A stretch of 56,947 nt of DNA from Anaerobiospirillum succiniciproducens DSM 6400 (GCF_000482845.1 NZ_AXWV01000023.1:1-56947); one strand, 5' to 3'; numbered from the stretch's first letter, positions 1 through 9,768 are shown. The notes: generated from the sequence alone by a model not told the origin. Made by a program: numbers and translations.

Positions 1-2
1 CT

Positions 3-212
3 AAAGAAGTGTTGCGTGTGTTAAACGGCATTACGGTAGAGCAGTATAAAGCGGGCATGATATGGAAGCCAATTGTTGGAGCCCAAGAATTTTTGTTGAG
101 ACAGTTAAAGATTGAGCTGCCTAGATCAGTGATGACAGTTGCAAAACTTGGACAGACTATAGATATGCCTGTCAGTGTTTCAGAAGATTTAGAGGAAGTG
201 CCGGAGATATAG
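3..212 (+). CDS. C-terminal end of an unrecognised protein (runs off left edge)
   Basis: An open frame enters from the left edge and ends at TAG 210-212, leaving about 69 C-terminal residues. It has a WKPIVGAQEFLLRQL segment followed by LPRSVMTVAKLGQTIDMP. The Trp/Pro/Gly pattern followed by a 'leucine-proline-x-serine' stretch reminds me of the C-terminal tails of some DDE transposases of the IS4/IS1634 groups, but I cannot name the family. A GTG at 9 is only an internal codon, because the frame is open upstream. A GC-rich hairpin follows 59 bp downstream. It could equally be the tail of an ordinary cellular protein. Confidence 0.45.
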   Translation, partial: KEVLRVLNGITVEQYKAGMIWKPIVGAQEFLLRQLKIELPRSVMTVAKLGQTIDMPVSVSEDLEEVPEI

Positions 213-270
213 CTATAGTAACAGAGGTTACCTGTATCGCTCAGACTTAGATTAGCTTATAAAGCCAAAA

Positions 271-299
271 GGGGCGCAGCATGCATATGCTGCAGCCCC
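271..299 (+). terminator. Hairpin after the left-edge gene
   Basis: A near-perfect inverted repeat: GGGGCGCAGCAT pairs with ATGCTGCAGCCCC around a GCAT loop. There is no T-run after it, so it may be a processing or Rho-type end rather than a classical intrinsic terminator. Confidence 0.5.
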
Positions 300-355
300 T
301 CATCAGGCCAGTATGCCTAGCTCCCTAGATCTATAAAAAACATTGACCAAAGGAG

Positions 356-450
356 TACCTAGCCTTGCCTGGCCTGACTTGACTTGACCTGACCTGACCT
401 GACCTGGCCTGACTTGACCTGACCTAACCTGACTTGACCTGACCTGGCCT
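356..450. repeat. Pentanucleotide tandem repeat (GACCT-type)
   Basis: About 18 consecutive 5-bp units of the type GACCT, GACTT or GGCCT, read from 361. The period is strictly five with single-base variation. It sits in a non-coding stretch between the left-edge gene and the tRNA; no supportable frame crosses it. The rest of 213-802 holds nothing else I recognise. Confidence 0.85.
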
Positions 451-802
451 AGGGTAGCCTAGACAAGCCTGCTGCCATCCACGCTAGGTTGCACATGCTG
501 CTAAGTGCATCAGCAAAGCAAATGATCCTTAGATGAGTTCTACCTGCATTCGCGTACTGCTGCCATTAAGACTATTGCGATGCGATAATGACAATTTGAA
601 TGCTTGGGGAATGCTTTTTGGCTTTGGATTAAGGTTTAAATTGGGAAATGTTTGCTTATTTTTGCCGCAGAAAAATGGGCAGTGGTAGATGGGATATTTT
701 TTTGGAGGGCCCAAAAACAAAAAAAGCCTACTTCCGCAGCTCTTGTGAGCTTTGTCAGTAAGCGTCTTTGCGAGGCAAGATTAAAATCTTGCTGCTTTGA
801 AT

Positions 803-885
803 TGGTGCCCAGGGCGGGACTCGAACCCGCACGCTCGCGCACTACCCCCTCAAGATAGCGTGTCTACCAATTTCACCACCTGGGC
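803..885 (-). tRNA. tRNA-Leu (anticodon GAG)
   Basis: Read on the minus strand it begins GCCCAGGTGGTGAAATTGG, has a D-loop ending GGTAGACAC, an anticodon arm CTATC-TTGAGGG-GGTAG with GAG in the middle, a long variable arm, a T-arm with GGGTTCGAGTCCC, and an acceptor end CCTGGGC-A-CCA. The acceptor 5' GCCCAGG pairs fully with 3' CCTGGGC. The CCA is encoded. The long variable arm makes it a class II tRNA, and GAG reads CUC and CUU leucine codons. It stands alone, with no second tRNA next to it. Confidence 0.96.
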
Positions 886-927
886 TTTGTAGATTGTTGT
901 TGAACCGATGTCGTTTCAACACGGGCC

Positions 928-955
928 ATTATAAGGATATTTAAATCCAAGTAAA
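928..955 (-). promoter_or_regulatory. Sigma70-type promoter of the tRNA-Leu
   Basis: On the minus strand TTTACT (950-955) and a perfect TATAAT (928-933) are separated by 16 bp and lie about 43 bp upstream of the mature tRNA 5' end. A GC-rich stretch follows the -10, as in many stable-RNA promoters. Confidence 0.7.
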
Positions 956-1281
956 GCGGTTTTTTAAAGTTTTTGAAAGATTTTTCACAAAATTGCACAC
1001 CTATTCGATAAATAAGCCATTTTCAACAAGTAGAATTCTAATACTTTGCTACCATCACTATGCCCAAATATGGCCTTTGAGATATTGTTCGGCTCTGTCG
1101 AATGCCTAAAAGCTTCCTTTTGAGCCTTCTTATGCAAGTCATGGCGTAGCGCTAAAAGCCATGATCTAATGACACAACCATGGAGAGTAGGATTATTTTG
1201 CTTGTCTTAGTGATTTGTTGATAGGACTAATGCTAGAACACGAGGACAAAGATAAAGAAAGCTCAAGTGGCGGGAGCTATT
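956..1281. other. Spacer without recognisable features
   Basis: About 330 bp of AT-rich sequence between the tRNA promoter and the slt 3' hairpin. I see no supportable reading frame, strong hairpin or repeat in it. Confidence 0.6.
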
Positions 1282-1309
1282 GCTAGAGCTCCGTACAAGT
1301 AGCTCTAGC
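1282..1309 (-). terminator. Hairpin downstream of slt
   Basis: Perfect 9-bp inverted repeat GCTAGAGCT / AGCTCTAGC with a 10-nt loop, 29 bp beyond the slt stop. No T-run follows on the minus strand, so it is a weak terminator or an RNA-stabilising hairpin. Confidence 0.45.
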
Positions 1310-1337
1310 ATTATCTTGATTAGCGCGTGGTGCGCTA

Positions 1338-3467
1338 TTAATAGACGTAGGTAAGCTCGCTTGGGCGCATGAGCTGACCTTCTTTACCTGTTAAGAGGAA
1401 GTTATAGATTGCATCGTAGAGCAGTACGTTCTGTACATACTTTCGAGTTTCCTCAAAAGGAATGGTCTCGATATACATAGCGCTATCACGGTAAATGCCA
1501 TCGTTTGACTTCCACTGCGGAATACGACCAGGGCCTGCATTATAGGCTGCAGCAGCTAAAACGCGGTTATTATCAAAGCGATTAAGCATCCACTGCAGAT
1601 AGGTACTACCATACTTAATATTGGTCTCAGGATCGATTAAGGACTTAGGACCTTTGTACTGCCACTTTTCTTTCTTAGCAATATCACGTGCAGTGCCTGG
1701 CATGAGCTGCATTAAACCAACAGCACCCGCCCATGATTTAATCTCATGATTAAGCATGCTTTCTTGACGTGAAATACCGTATAAGAAAGACAAGTCTACA
1801 CCACTATCTTTAGCAGCCTTTTTATATAGCTCTTTGTAAGCAAGTGGGAAGCGATAATCTAAAGCATCCCAGCGCTGAGAGGAGACTACGTAATCAATAG
1901 CGTACTTGATGTTGCCAGTTTGCAATGCCCATTGCGCCATGATCATACCCTCACGCTCTGGTGAGCGCTTTGCAATCTCACGCCACTCAAAGATTGCATT
2001 GTCATCATCTAAAGCTATCAGCTCTAAAAAGCGCACTGCAGACTTATTGTGGGCAATGTCCATTGGAAATGAGAACTTATCATCTAGCTTCACGTAGTTA
2101 TAGGCATAGTCCTTTTTCAAGGTTTGAGCTGCGTAGAAGCCAAAGAATGAACGATCTTTTGCTACCTCGGATAAGATGAGATCAGCCTCATCCTCCTTAC
2201 CTAACTCATAGGCAGCACGGCCTTTCCAGTAACGCCAATTAATAGATTGTCTAACGTCAGCTGGAAGCTTATCAACTAAAACGTAAACGTTGTCCCATTG
2301 AGCAAAGTAAATCGCACGACGCAGACGCATCTCTTTGAGCTCATCATTCCATGCGACTTCAGGTAAGTTCTTATCTACCCACTTCATATCATCTTGGCTA
2401 AAGCGGCGGCCTAAGAAGCTTAAAGCAAAGATACGATAGATATCGACAAGCTCAGCATCTGAAGGGTCATAAGTCTTAATGAACTTTTCAAAGTCATTAC
2501 GTGCTGAGATTGGCTCCATATTGGCATAGCGGCTAAAGGCTAGCACAGCTACACGATGGTCTGTTGAGCCATTACCTTTTACCTTTTCAAAGAGCTTAGA
2601 TGGATCCTCATAAAGCTCCATCTGAGCCTTTACACGCTCAGCAAAGCTACTATTAGCAAGCTGCTTAGCTAATGTTTCGGTCGTATCTTGGTAGTAGCGC
2701 AGGATATATGCATCCTCATAACGCTTGAGTATAAGCTTATCTGTTAGATAGCCCTTAGCATCAAACAATGCCATTAAGCCATTACAAGTAGTAGGACGCT
2801 TTTTTAAATCTAAGTAGATACGAGTAGCAAAGTGCAAGGCATCTTCATTAGCCTTAGATAAAGGCCAGTTTGCCTCATAAAAACGGCACATCTGTGACTT
2901 TTGAGCATAGCTAAGGTCACTTACGGCTTTATCATCAAAAGGTTTTGGACCAATGAGGCGTGATAAATTCTTATAGTCACGATTATCAGATAAGTAACGA
3001 GCATAACGGTCTTTGAGTAGTTCGCTAAGCTGCTCATGCTCATTACTTTGAATGAACTTTAAGGCTGGCTCGATCTTCTCATCACGAATGTTATAGGCAA
3101 GATAGTAGTAATTCAGCCACAGATTAAGTGGATAGCCTTTGAGCTTTTCCTTTTGAATCTTCAAGCCTAAAGCCTCATCACCACGCTTAAATGCGTTCTC
3201 TGCTTGTATATAGGCATCGCGCATAGCGCTCACATGGCTCTTTTGCACTGGGTCAAAGAAGTCTAAAGAGTACTTCTTTGCTGACTCGCGCATGGCCTCT
3301 TCCATAGTTTGAGCATCAACCTGCTGACTTTCACTGTCAATTGATGCCTGACTGTTAGAGGCATTAGCTGCTAATGCTGGAGAACTTGTGACAATGGCAC
3401 TGAAACACAAAACACAACCGCAGCTTAAGAGCGATTGAAACACCCGACTAAAACTCAGTGCTCTCAT
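1338..3467 (-). CDS. slt: Soluble lytic murein transglycosylase (Slt70 type)
   Basis: Cleaves the MurNAc-GlcNAc bond of peptidoglycan in the periplasm, leaving 1,6-anhydro ends. The 709-residue product has a signal peptide (residues 1 to about 33, ending SSPALA), a long alpha-helical superhelix region, and a C-terminal lytic transglycosylase domain from about 550. Catalytic Glu569 lies in GISRQES, followed by WAGAVGLMQLMPGTA and, near 641, AAYNAGPGR. I chose the ATG at 3467 because AGGAA sits 6 nt upstream and the signal peptide begins cleanly there; an in-frame codon nine residues earlier has no such site. Length is near that of E. coli Slt70 (645) plus some insertions. It is transcribed alone. 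Confidence 0.95.
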   Translation of the reverse strand: MRALSFSRVFQSLLSCGCVLCFSAIVTSSPALAANASNSQASIDSESQQVDAQTMEEAMRESAKKYSLDFFDPVQKSHVSAMRDAYIQAENAFKRGDEALGLKIQKEKLKGYPLNLWLNYYYLAYNIRDEKIEPALKFIQSNEHEQLSELLKDRYARYLSDNRDYKNLSRLIGPKPFDDKAVSDLSYAQKSQMCRFYEANWPLSKANEDALHFATRIYLDLKKRPTTCNGLMALFDAKGYLTDKLILKRYEDAYILRYYQDTTETLAKQLANSSFAERVKAQMELYEDPSKLFEKVKGNGSTDHRVAVLAFSRYANMEPISARNDFEKFIKTYDPSDAELVDIYRIFALSFLGRRFSQDDMKWVDKNLPEVAWNDELKEMRLRRAIYFAQWDNVYVLVDKLPADVRQSINWRYWKGRAAYELGKEDEADLILSEVAKDRSFFGFYAAQTLKKDYAYNYVKLDDKFSFPMDIAHNKSAVRFLELIALDDDNAIFEWREIAKRSPEREGMIMAQWALQTGNIKYAIDYVVSSQRWDALDYRFPLAYKELYKKAAKDSGVDLSFLYGISRQESMLNHEIKSWAGAVGLMQLMPGTARDIAKKEKWQYKGPKSLIDPETNIKYGSTYLQWMLNRFDNNRVLAAAAYNAGPGRIPQWKSNDGIYRDSAMYIETIPFEETRKYVQNVLLYDAIYNFLLTGKEGQLMRPSELTYVY

Positions 3468-3747
3468 TTTCTTCCTGCCCACACACGGAATCATGCACTA
3501 TAGAAAGCTTCCTACAGGCATTTTGACCGACTAAGGTAAAACAAAACCAAACTCATTGTATATGAAAACCATCAACTTAGTACGCTTATTGCAAACACGC
3601 ATCATTGTGGTCATACAAATAGGCTCAAAGTGGCTATAAGTCGCATACAAATGCGTTTAAGCTGCATGTAAGACCCCTCTATCTCACCGTCACGGTGCGT
3701 ATCAAGACGGCCAATACTCAAAGCTGCACACAATACACATGATTGGC

Positions 3748-3945
3748 CATTGAGTCCATGCTCATAGCTCTATGATTGGGCTTTGAGTCCATGCACATCG
3801 CTCCATGACTTGCCATTCAATCCGTGCGCATCGCTACATGGTTTGCCATTCAATCCGTGCGCATCGCTACATGGTTTGCCATTGAGGCCGCGCTTATCTC
3901 TCCTCTAATTGCCATTGAGTTCGTGCACATCACTCCATAAATTGC
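3748..3945. repeat. Six-unit 33-bp tandem repeat array
   Basis: Imperfect units of exactly 33 bp start at 3748, 3781, 3814, 3847, 3880 and 3913, each beginning like CATTGAGTCCATGC. Units 3 and 4 are almost identical, the outer ones diverged. The array lies in the spacer between the slt start and the end of the first symporter gene. No protein frame runs through it. Confidence 0.85.
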
Positions 3946-3999
3946 GGACATGCATAGTAATCAACTTAATGATGTACTGTTTTTGCTGATCAATGAATG

Positions 4000-4036
4000 C
4001 AAAAGCCCCGTACAACAAGTTGCACAGGGCTTTTTG
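4000..4036 (-). terminator. Intrinsic terminator of the first NSS gene
   Basis: AAAAGCCCCGT and ACAGGGCTTTT form a stem around a 12-nt loop, with T-runs in both orientations. It lies about 80 bp beyond the stop of the minus-strand symporter gene. Confidence 0.7.
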
Positions 4037-4113
4037 GGTAGACACCAATAGCTACGTTAACTATTTTTTGAGTAGAGATTAGTTTCTACTTCAGATGGCT
4101 CTTTTATGAGGTA

Positions 4114-5490
4114 CTACAGTAAGAAGATGTTGTAGTAGCCCACGAAGAGAATGACAGCGATAACTAATGGCAGTACATAACGGAAGTACCAGTAGCACCA
4201 CTGTGGAATCTTAGGGCCATTACCGGTATTACACTCTTCACGATAGCGCTTGAAGCCCATACCAGTCTTAGCAGTAATAAAGAGAATAAATACGATAGAG
4301 CCGATAGGCAGAACAGTATTAGATACGATGAAGTCCTGCAGATCCATAATGGTAGAGGATCCACCAAGAGGATGAATGTCGCTTAGGATGTTAAAGCCCA
4401 AGATACATGGTACTGACATCAAGGTAATGATGAGGAAGTTATACGCCACCGCACGTACACGACTGATTGCAAATAAGTCCATGGTCATGGAAATGATACT
4501 TTCGAACACAGCAATCAGAGTAGACAGTGCCGCAAAGAGCATGAAGAGGAAGAACAAACCACCCCAGAACCAGCCGCCTTCCATGTTAGAAAATACAGTG
4601 GTTAAGGTGATAAAGAGTAAGGATGGACCCTGACCTGGCTCAACGTCGTAGCTAAAGCAAGCTGGGAATACAACGAAGCCAGCAAGCAGAGCAACAGAGG
4701 TATCTAAACAGCCAATCAGCACAGCCTCTGAGGTCAGAGAGTGGCGCTTATCCATGTAAGAGCCGAAGATTTCAATAGAACCCTGGCCTACAGAAAGGGT
4801 AAAGAATACCTGACCTAAGGCAGCCCAAACAGCCTGCATCAGACCGTTCTTCTCAATGGAACTCCAATCAGGGTTGAGGTAGTAAGAGATACCCTCAGAG
4901 AAACCTGGCAGCGATGCAGAGCGGAAAGCCATAAAGATGAGCATACCGAAAAGTACAAGCATCAGTGGCTTAGTAATACGTTCAACGCCCTTAACCACGC
5001 CTAAAGCAACAATAGAGAAGGCAATGAAAGCTACTGAGATCATGCAGACGAACATGATATATGGATTAGCTAGCAGCGATTCAAACTCAACGACTGCCTG
5101 TTGCTGAGTAGTACCAGCCTCAAAGTATCCTGTAGCGGTGATTAAACAGTAGTACAAGAGCCAACCTGTAATAACGCCATAGAAAGACATCAGGATATAG
5201 CTACCTGGAATCATCCAGAACTTGTTCCAATGCCACTTAGCACCTGGTTGCTCTAACACTTCAAAAGCACGAGCAATAGAGCGGCGTGAAGCACGACCTA
5301 CAGAAAGCTCTACAGTTAAGAGTGGAACGCCGATTAACAGCAGGAAAATGAGGTACATGATAACGAAGATGGCACCACCGTACTGTCCGGTGATATAAGG
5401 GAAACGCCAAACGTTACCAAGACCAATCGCACATCCTGCAGCAATGAGCAGGAAGCCTAAGCGCGATGAAAATTGTTCGCGTTGAGACAT
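4114..5490 (-). CDS. Sodium:neurotransmitter symporter family (SNF/NSS) transporter, copy 1
   Basis: A 458-residue inner-membrane protein of the LeuT/NSS family, which couples Na+ entry to uptake of amino acids or related compounds. The N-terminal signature SRLGFLLIAAGCAIGLGNVW-RFP is the first helix with the Na+/substrate-binding Gly-Asn turn; about 11-12 hydrophobic segments follow. I chose ATG 5490 because AGGAG lies 6 nt upstream and the start then matches the two paralogues next door; a start 20 residues earlier lacks both. The substrate cannot be told from sequence. It has its own terminator and a 425-bp upstream spacer, so it is probably transcribed separately from the copies upstream. 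Confidence 0.9.
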   Translation of the reverse strand: MSQREQFSSRLGFLLIAAGCAIGLGNVWRFPYITGQYGGAIFVIMYLIFLLLIGVPLLTVELSVGRASRRSIARAFEVLEQPGAKWHWNKFWMIPGSYILMSFYGVITGWLLYYCLITATGYFEAGTTQQQAVVEFESLLANPYIMFVCMISVAFIAFSIVALGVVKGVERITKPLMLVLFGMLIFMAFRSASLPGFSEGISYYLNPDWSSIEKNGLMQAVWAALGQVFFTLSVGQGSIEIFGSYMDKRHSLTSEAVLIGCLDTSVALLAGFVVFPACFSYDVEPGQGPSLLFITLTTVFSNMEGGWFWGGLFFLFMLFAALSTLIAVFESIISMTMDLFAISRVRAVAYNFLIITLMSVPCILGFNILSDIHPLGGSSTIMDLQDFIVSNTVLPIGSIVFILFITAKTGMGFKRYREECNTGNGPKIPQWCYWYFRYVLPLVIAVILFVGYYNIFLL

Positions 5491-5915
5491 AAAAACTCCT
5501 AAGAATACCTGCGCTGCTCGAACAAGACCTAGCTTTTGTATTTCATACAATTAAGGCATCTTTAAGCACAACATCAAACTTAATGTAAGTGCTCAAGCGA
5601 CAGCCTTAACTAACCTTGTCGATTATCAAATCAGGTTTACATGATTGCTAACATAATAGTGATCTTGCTAAAAGCTTCAACCAACGATCATTTAGTGATC
5701 AGTAAGCTGCATTTTTGCGCAGAGAAAAGCTTCCTTAAGTTGATCTACAGCCAAGAGCCTTACTTTTGCCGCCAACGAAGCCTTTGAAGCGCCAATAAAA
5801 TGGTGATCTTTAGACTAGGTTGTTAGCTTTCGTATGCTCTTGGCACATGAAAGGTTTAAAAAGTGAATAACGTGCTATGAGTTTTTGGTCTCACAACTAC
5901 GTTTGTGTACAAAAG
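5491..5915. other. Spacer between NSS copies 1 and 2
   Basis: 425 bp without a supportable gene, repeat array or clear terminator. It must hold the promoter of copy 1, but I could not pick a convincing -10/-35 pair. Confidence 0.5.
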
Positions 5916-7286
5916 TTACTTACCAAAGACCTCAACATAACCCTGAATAAACAGAGCTAAGATGATGATTGGCAGAACAATACGGTAGTAGTTAAGAGCA
6001 ACGCTAGGAATCTTGATACCGATACCATCGTTGGTCTCACGTAAGTAGCTCTCAAAGCCCCAGCCACGCTTTAAAGTAACAAATAAGATGTAGCAGGTGG
6101 TACCAAAAGGCAGAATGTTCTTTGAGAGGATGAAATCGTATACATCCATAATGGTGCTACCGTCACCAAAAGGCTGAATATCTGACCAGTAGTTAAAGCC
6201 AAGCATGCAAGGCACACCGAGCACTAACACAGTGATGCAGTTATAGATCACTGACTTGAGTCGAGAAATACCAAATACCTCAATTGAGATAGCAATGATG
6301 TTCTCAAATACTGCAATCAGAGTAGATAAAGCAGCAAAGAGTAAGAACAGGAAGAAAATACCGCCCCAAATCGCACCGTACTCCATGTTAGAGAACACGG
6401 TTACTAAAGTAACGAAGATTAAGGCAGGGCCCTGGCCTGGCTCAATTGCATAGCTAAAGCAAGCTGGGAAGATAACTAAGCCAGCAAGCAGAGCAACAGA
6501 GGTATCTAAAATGGTGATAGTGAGTGCTTCATAGCCCAAAGAGTATTTTCTGGACATGTATGAACCGAAAATCTGAATGGAGCCAACACCTAAGCCTAAG
6601 GTAAAGAATGCCTGACCCATAGCAGCTGAAAGAGCGTTTAAGATGCCCTCTTTTTGCATATTGTCAAAATTAGGCATTAAGTAATATGAAACACCATCAG
6701 CAAAGCCTGGCAGGGTAAATGAACGAGCTGCAAGGAAGATGAGCAGTGCAAAGAGCAACAACATCATTGGCTTGGTAATACGTTCAACACCACGCTTCAA
6801 ACCAAAAGCACACACGGCAAATGAGCTGACAACCACTGTAATAGTACAGATCATCATGATGTCAGGTGATGCAAGTAAGCCACCAAATACCGCACCAGCA
6901 TCTGCCTGAGTGATACCTACATCAATGCTGCCTGAGCCTACTTTGAGCATGTAGTAGAGCATCCAGCCAGTTACCATTGAGTAGAAAGACATCAAGATAT
7001 AGTTGCCTGGAATCATCCAGAATTTATTTAAATACCACTTGCTACCAGGAGTAAGTTCCTCAAAGGACTTGCCTAAACTGCGTCGCGACGCTCTACCAAC
7101 TGCTAACTCCATAGTAAGCAGAGGCACGCCGACTAAGAACAGAAAGGCTAAGTAAATCAACACGAAGATCGCGCCGCCGTATTGGCCTGTGATGTATGGG
7201 AAACGCCATACGTTGCCAAGTCCAATAGCACAGCCTGCGGCGATCAATAAGAAACCTAAACGTGATGAGAACTGTTCTCTGGCCAT
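5916..7286 (-). CDS. Sodium:neurotransmitter symporter family (SNF/NSS) transporter, copy 2
   Basis: A 456-residue paralogue of the neighbouring symporters. Residues 2-42 (AREQFSSRLGFL and on through the NVWRFP turn) are nearly identical to copies 1 and 3. The middle, especially the loop after helix 3 (residues about 120-140), differs, which suggests altered substrate choice rather than simple duplication. Start taken at ATG 7286 for alignment with the paralogues, with GGAA about 10 nt upstream; an ATG twelve codons earlier has no ribosome binding site. Family membership is firm; the substrate is unknown. Confidence 0.9.
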   Translation of the reverse strand: MAREQFSSRLGFLLIAAGCAIGLGNVWRFPYITGQYGGAIFVLIYLAFLFLVGVPLLTMELAVGRASRRSLGKSFEELTPGSKWYLNKFWMIPGNYILMSFYSMVTGWMLYYMLKVGSGSIDVGITQADAGAVFGGLLASPDIMMICTITVVVSSFAVCAFGLKRGVERITKPMMLLLFALLIFLAARSFTLPGFADGVSYYLMPNFDNMQKEGILNALSAAMGQAFFTLGLGVGSIQIFGSYMSRKYSLGYEALTITILDTSVALLAGLVIFPACFSYAIEPGQGPALIFVTLVTVFSNMEYGAIWGGIFFLFLLFAALSTLIAVFENIIAISIEVFGISRLKSVIYNCITVLVLGVPCMLGFNYWSDIQPFGDGSTIMDVYDFILSKNILPFGTTCYILFVTLKRGWGFESYLRETNDGIGIKIPSVALNYYRIVLPIIILALFIQGYVEVFGK

Positions 7287-7419
7287 TTTGACTTTTCCAA
7301 AAGGTGCAAACTCAAAGGACATATCTTGATCATTAAAAGGCTAATGAGGCCATGCAAAGCAAGCTTAGACATGGGCTACTAGCGCTTAGCTGATTAGATA
7401 GCTACACCCAACTGTTTTT

Positions 7420-7465
7420 AAAAAAAAGGGCGCGCCTGAGTTTGCAATTTATATCAGGTGCGCCC
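7420..7465 (-). terminator. Intrinsic terminator of NSS copy 3
   Basis: On the minus strand GGGCGCACCTGA pairs with TCAGGCGCGCCC, one mismatch, followed by a run of eight T. A second GC-rich hairpin (GGCGCACA/TGTGCGCC, 7571-7590) without a T-run lies closer to the stop codon. Confidence 0.85.
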
Positions 7466-7617
7466 AGTCCATCATATTGATGGAGGTATCAGTCGCGACA
7501 TCTCGATAGTTAGTTTAGTTTCCTAAACTAGTGCACGAGGCAAAGCTTATCGTGATGAGGTCTCATGACGGGCGCACATCTTTGTGCGCCTCAGTCTTTT
7601 AGACCTTACGCACTGTG

Positions 7618-9000
7618 TTACGCAATAAAAATGCTGTAATAAGAATTAAGGATAAGGAAAACGATTACTGCTGGAACTACGAAGCGATAGTACTTCAGAC
7701 CCCATGAAGGCATCTTAATACCCTTACCGGTATTACACTCCTTCAGGAAGTTATCGAAACCCCAACCAGTGCGCCAAGTTACAAACGCAGCATAAATCAG
7801 TGCGCCGAAAGGCAGAATATTGTAAGTAACAATGAAGTCTTCAAGATCCAAAATAGTAGACCCTTCGCCTAATGGTTGAATCCAAGATAAGAGGTTGAAG
7901 CCAAACAGACATGGCAGACCAATGATTAAAATGGCTGCGAAGTTACCCATAACTGCACGACGACGTGAAGTTGAGAACAGCTCCATAGAGATAGCAATAA
8001 TGTTCTCAAATACGGCGATTAAAGTAGACAGAGCGGCAAAGAGCATAAAGAGGAAAAATAAACCACCCCATAATGCGCCGTTAGCCATGTGTGAGAATAC
8101 AGATACTAAGGTAACGAAAATCAGACCTGGGCCCTGACCTGGTTCTACACCATAGGTAAAGCAAGCTGGGAAAATTACTAAGCCGGAGATCAGAGCTACA
8201 GTAGTGTCTAAGCATAAGATAGACAGACCCTCAGAGGCTAAAGTACGCTGAGAATCCATGTAAGTACCAAAAATCTGAATAGCACCAATACCAATTGATA
8301 AGGTAAAGAATGCCTGAGCCATAGCAGCTGAGAGTACCTCAAAGACACGAGCAGCACCGCCATCAGTGATCTTAGAAAGATCTGGCTTTAAGTAGTACTC
8401 AATACCTGCAGCAAAACCATCTAAGGTAAATGAGCGTATAGCAAGGAAGAAGAGCAGCGCAAATAATAAGATCATCAGCGGCTTGGTAATACGCTCAACG
8501 CCCTTTCTTAAACCCATAGAGCAAACGGTAAATGCAATTGCTACTACAGCAAGCATATTCATGAGCATGTCAGATGGGGATGCGAGCATGTGGCCAAAGG
8601 ACTGACCTGCAGTTGCAGCATCGGAGTTCACACCGAACTCGCCAGTAAAGCCTTTAACGCAGTAATAGAGCATCCAGCCTGTAACCACACTGTAGAAAGA
8701 TAACAGCACATAGTTACCAGCGATCATCCAGAACTTGTTGTAGTGCCACTTGCTATTAGGTGATAACTCTTCAAAAGAGCGAGCAAGAGAACGACGTGAT
8801 GCACGGCCTACTGCAAGCTCCATCATGAGCAGAGGCAGACCAAGTACAACTAAGAAGAAGATGTAAATAAAGACGAAGATGGCACCGCCGTACTGTCCTG
8901 TAATGTATGGAAATCGCCATACATTGCCAAGTCCAATAGCACATCCAGCAGCAATTAAAAGAAAGCCTAAGCGTGATGAGAAGTGTTCACGGGTTGCCAT
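7618..9000 (-). CDS. Sodium:neurotransmitter symporter family (SNF/NSS) transporter, copy 3
   Basis: The 460-residue third member of the tandem set, with the same first-helix signature (GCAIGLGNVWRFP) and about 12 membrane segments. The start ATG 9000 has AAGGA 9 nt upstream. As the upstream-most copy, followed by its own strong terminator, it is an independent transcription unit. The three genes lie head to tail with non-coding gaps of 331 and 425 bp, so they are an expanded family rather than an operon. Expected role: Na+-driven uptake of amino acids or similar organic solutes. Confidence 0.9.
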   Translation of the reverse strand: MATREHFSSRLGFLLIAAGCAIGLGNVWRFPYITGQYGGAIFVFIYIFFLVVLGLPLLMMELAVGRASRRSLARSFEELSPNSKWHYNKFWMIAGNYVLLSFYSVVTGWMLYYCVKGFTGEFGVNSDAATAGQSFGHMLASPSDMLMNMLAVVAIAFTVCSMGLRKGVERITKPLMILLFALLFFLAIRSFTLDGFAAGIEYYLKPDLSKITDGGAARVFEVLSAAMAQAFFTLSIGIGAIQIFGTYMDSQRTLASEGLSILCLDTTVALISGLVIFPACFTYGVEPGQGPGLIFVTLVSVFSHMANGALWGGLFFLFMLFAALSTLIAVFENIIAISMELFSTSRRRAVMGNFAAILIIGLPCLFGFNLLSWIQPLGEGSTILDLEDFIVTYNILPFGALIYAAFVTWRTGWGFDNFLKECNTGKGIKMPSWGLKYYRFVVPAVIVFLILNSYYSIFIA

Positions 9001-9732
9001 AAAAGGGATCCTTAGTTGACTTACTGAGTCTTTGTCTAAAGCTCATCTATATATGCAATGCATGGGTATAGAGATTTTTAAACAAAGAACGCCTGCTTAG
9101 TAAGGAACCTTGACTAGCCGTTTAAACAGGCTAGTACTAGCTAAGAGTGCTGCTAAAGCTAAATTTCCATGTCTCTACATCTTAGCCGTGCCTAATAACT
9201 ATCACAGCTTACAAGCGACATTGAGCATGGCATCTTAAAAGGCTTGTAGCAATGCGCAAACTTAGCTCATAGCGCAGCTTCAAAACTCATCACGAGTCTC
9301 ATTTGAGTGCGCAACCTATACTAAGTCTTCCTAGTTTGCACTATTTTTGCCTTTTTTTCAGTATTTTTATGAAATCAATGCAATTTGAACCATGTTTTGA
9401 CCCAAGATAATGCAAACCTAGGCTGCCTAGTTATAACAAAAATACGTAAAAAGCCCTTAAAAACCGCCAATTCCAATCAAAATTTTACCAAAATCACCCA
9501 ATTTTCACTCAATTTTCACCTCATCGCCCTACTTTCATCCACAGTGCACTATTTTTACTCTGCACTTTGAATGCCCCCATAGCCATAATCTCCCTACTCT
9601 TCAGAGCAAATCTCAAATAAAGCCTAAGCACACGCAATTTTTGAAAAAACTATGCTCTAAACTGAAGTATTTAACGTCAAAGTGTGCAAATCGCGATCTA
9701 ATGCATCCACCGTTGAAATTGCGCTCTAAAAA
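9001..9732. other. Spacer upstream of NSS copy 3
   Basis: About 730 bp of AT-rich sequence between the third symporter gene and the pnp terminator. A 61-codon frame at 9385-9570 lacks a ribosome binding site and has a composition unlike a protein, so I do not call it. Confidence 0.55.
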
Positions 9733-9768
9733 TTAAAAAGGCACCTTCTATTGCTAGAAGATGCCCTT
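9733..9768 (-). terminator. Intrinsic terminator of pnp
   Basis: On the minus strand GGCATCTTCTA pairs with TAGAAGGTGCC around GCAA, followed by TTTTTAATTTTT. It is placed 80 bp after the pnp stop codon. Confidence 0.88.

Noticed and set aside
3748-3945. CRISPR array
   Set aside because: Units are contiguous 33-bp tandem copies with no unique spacers between conserved repeats, and no cas gene is present. The same applies to the other arrays.
9385-9570. 61-codon plus-strand frame in the spacer upstream of NSS copy 3
   Set aside because: No ribosome binding site, composition of AT-rich spacer, no family resemblance.
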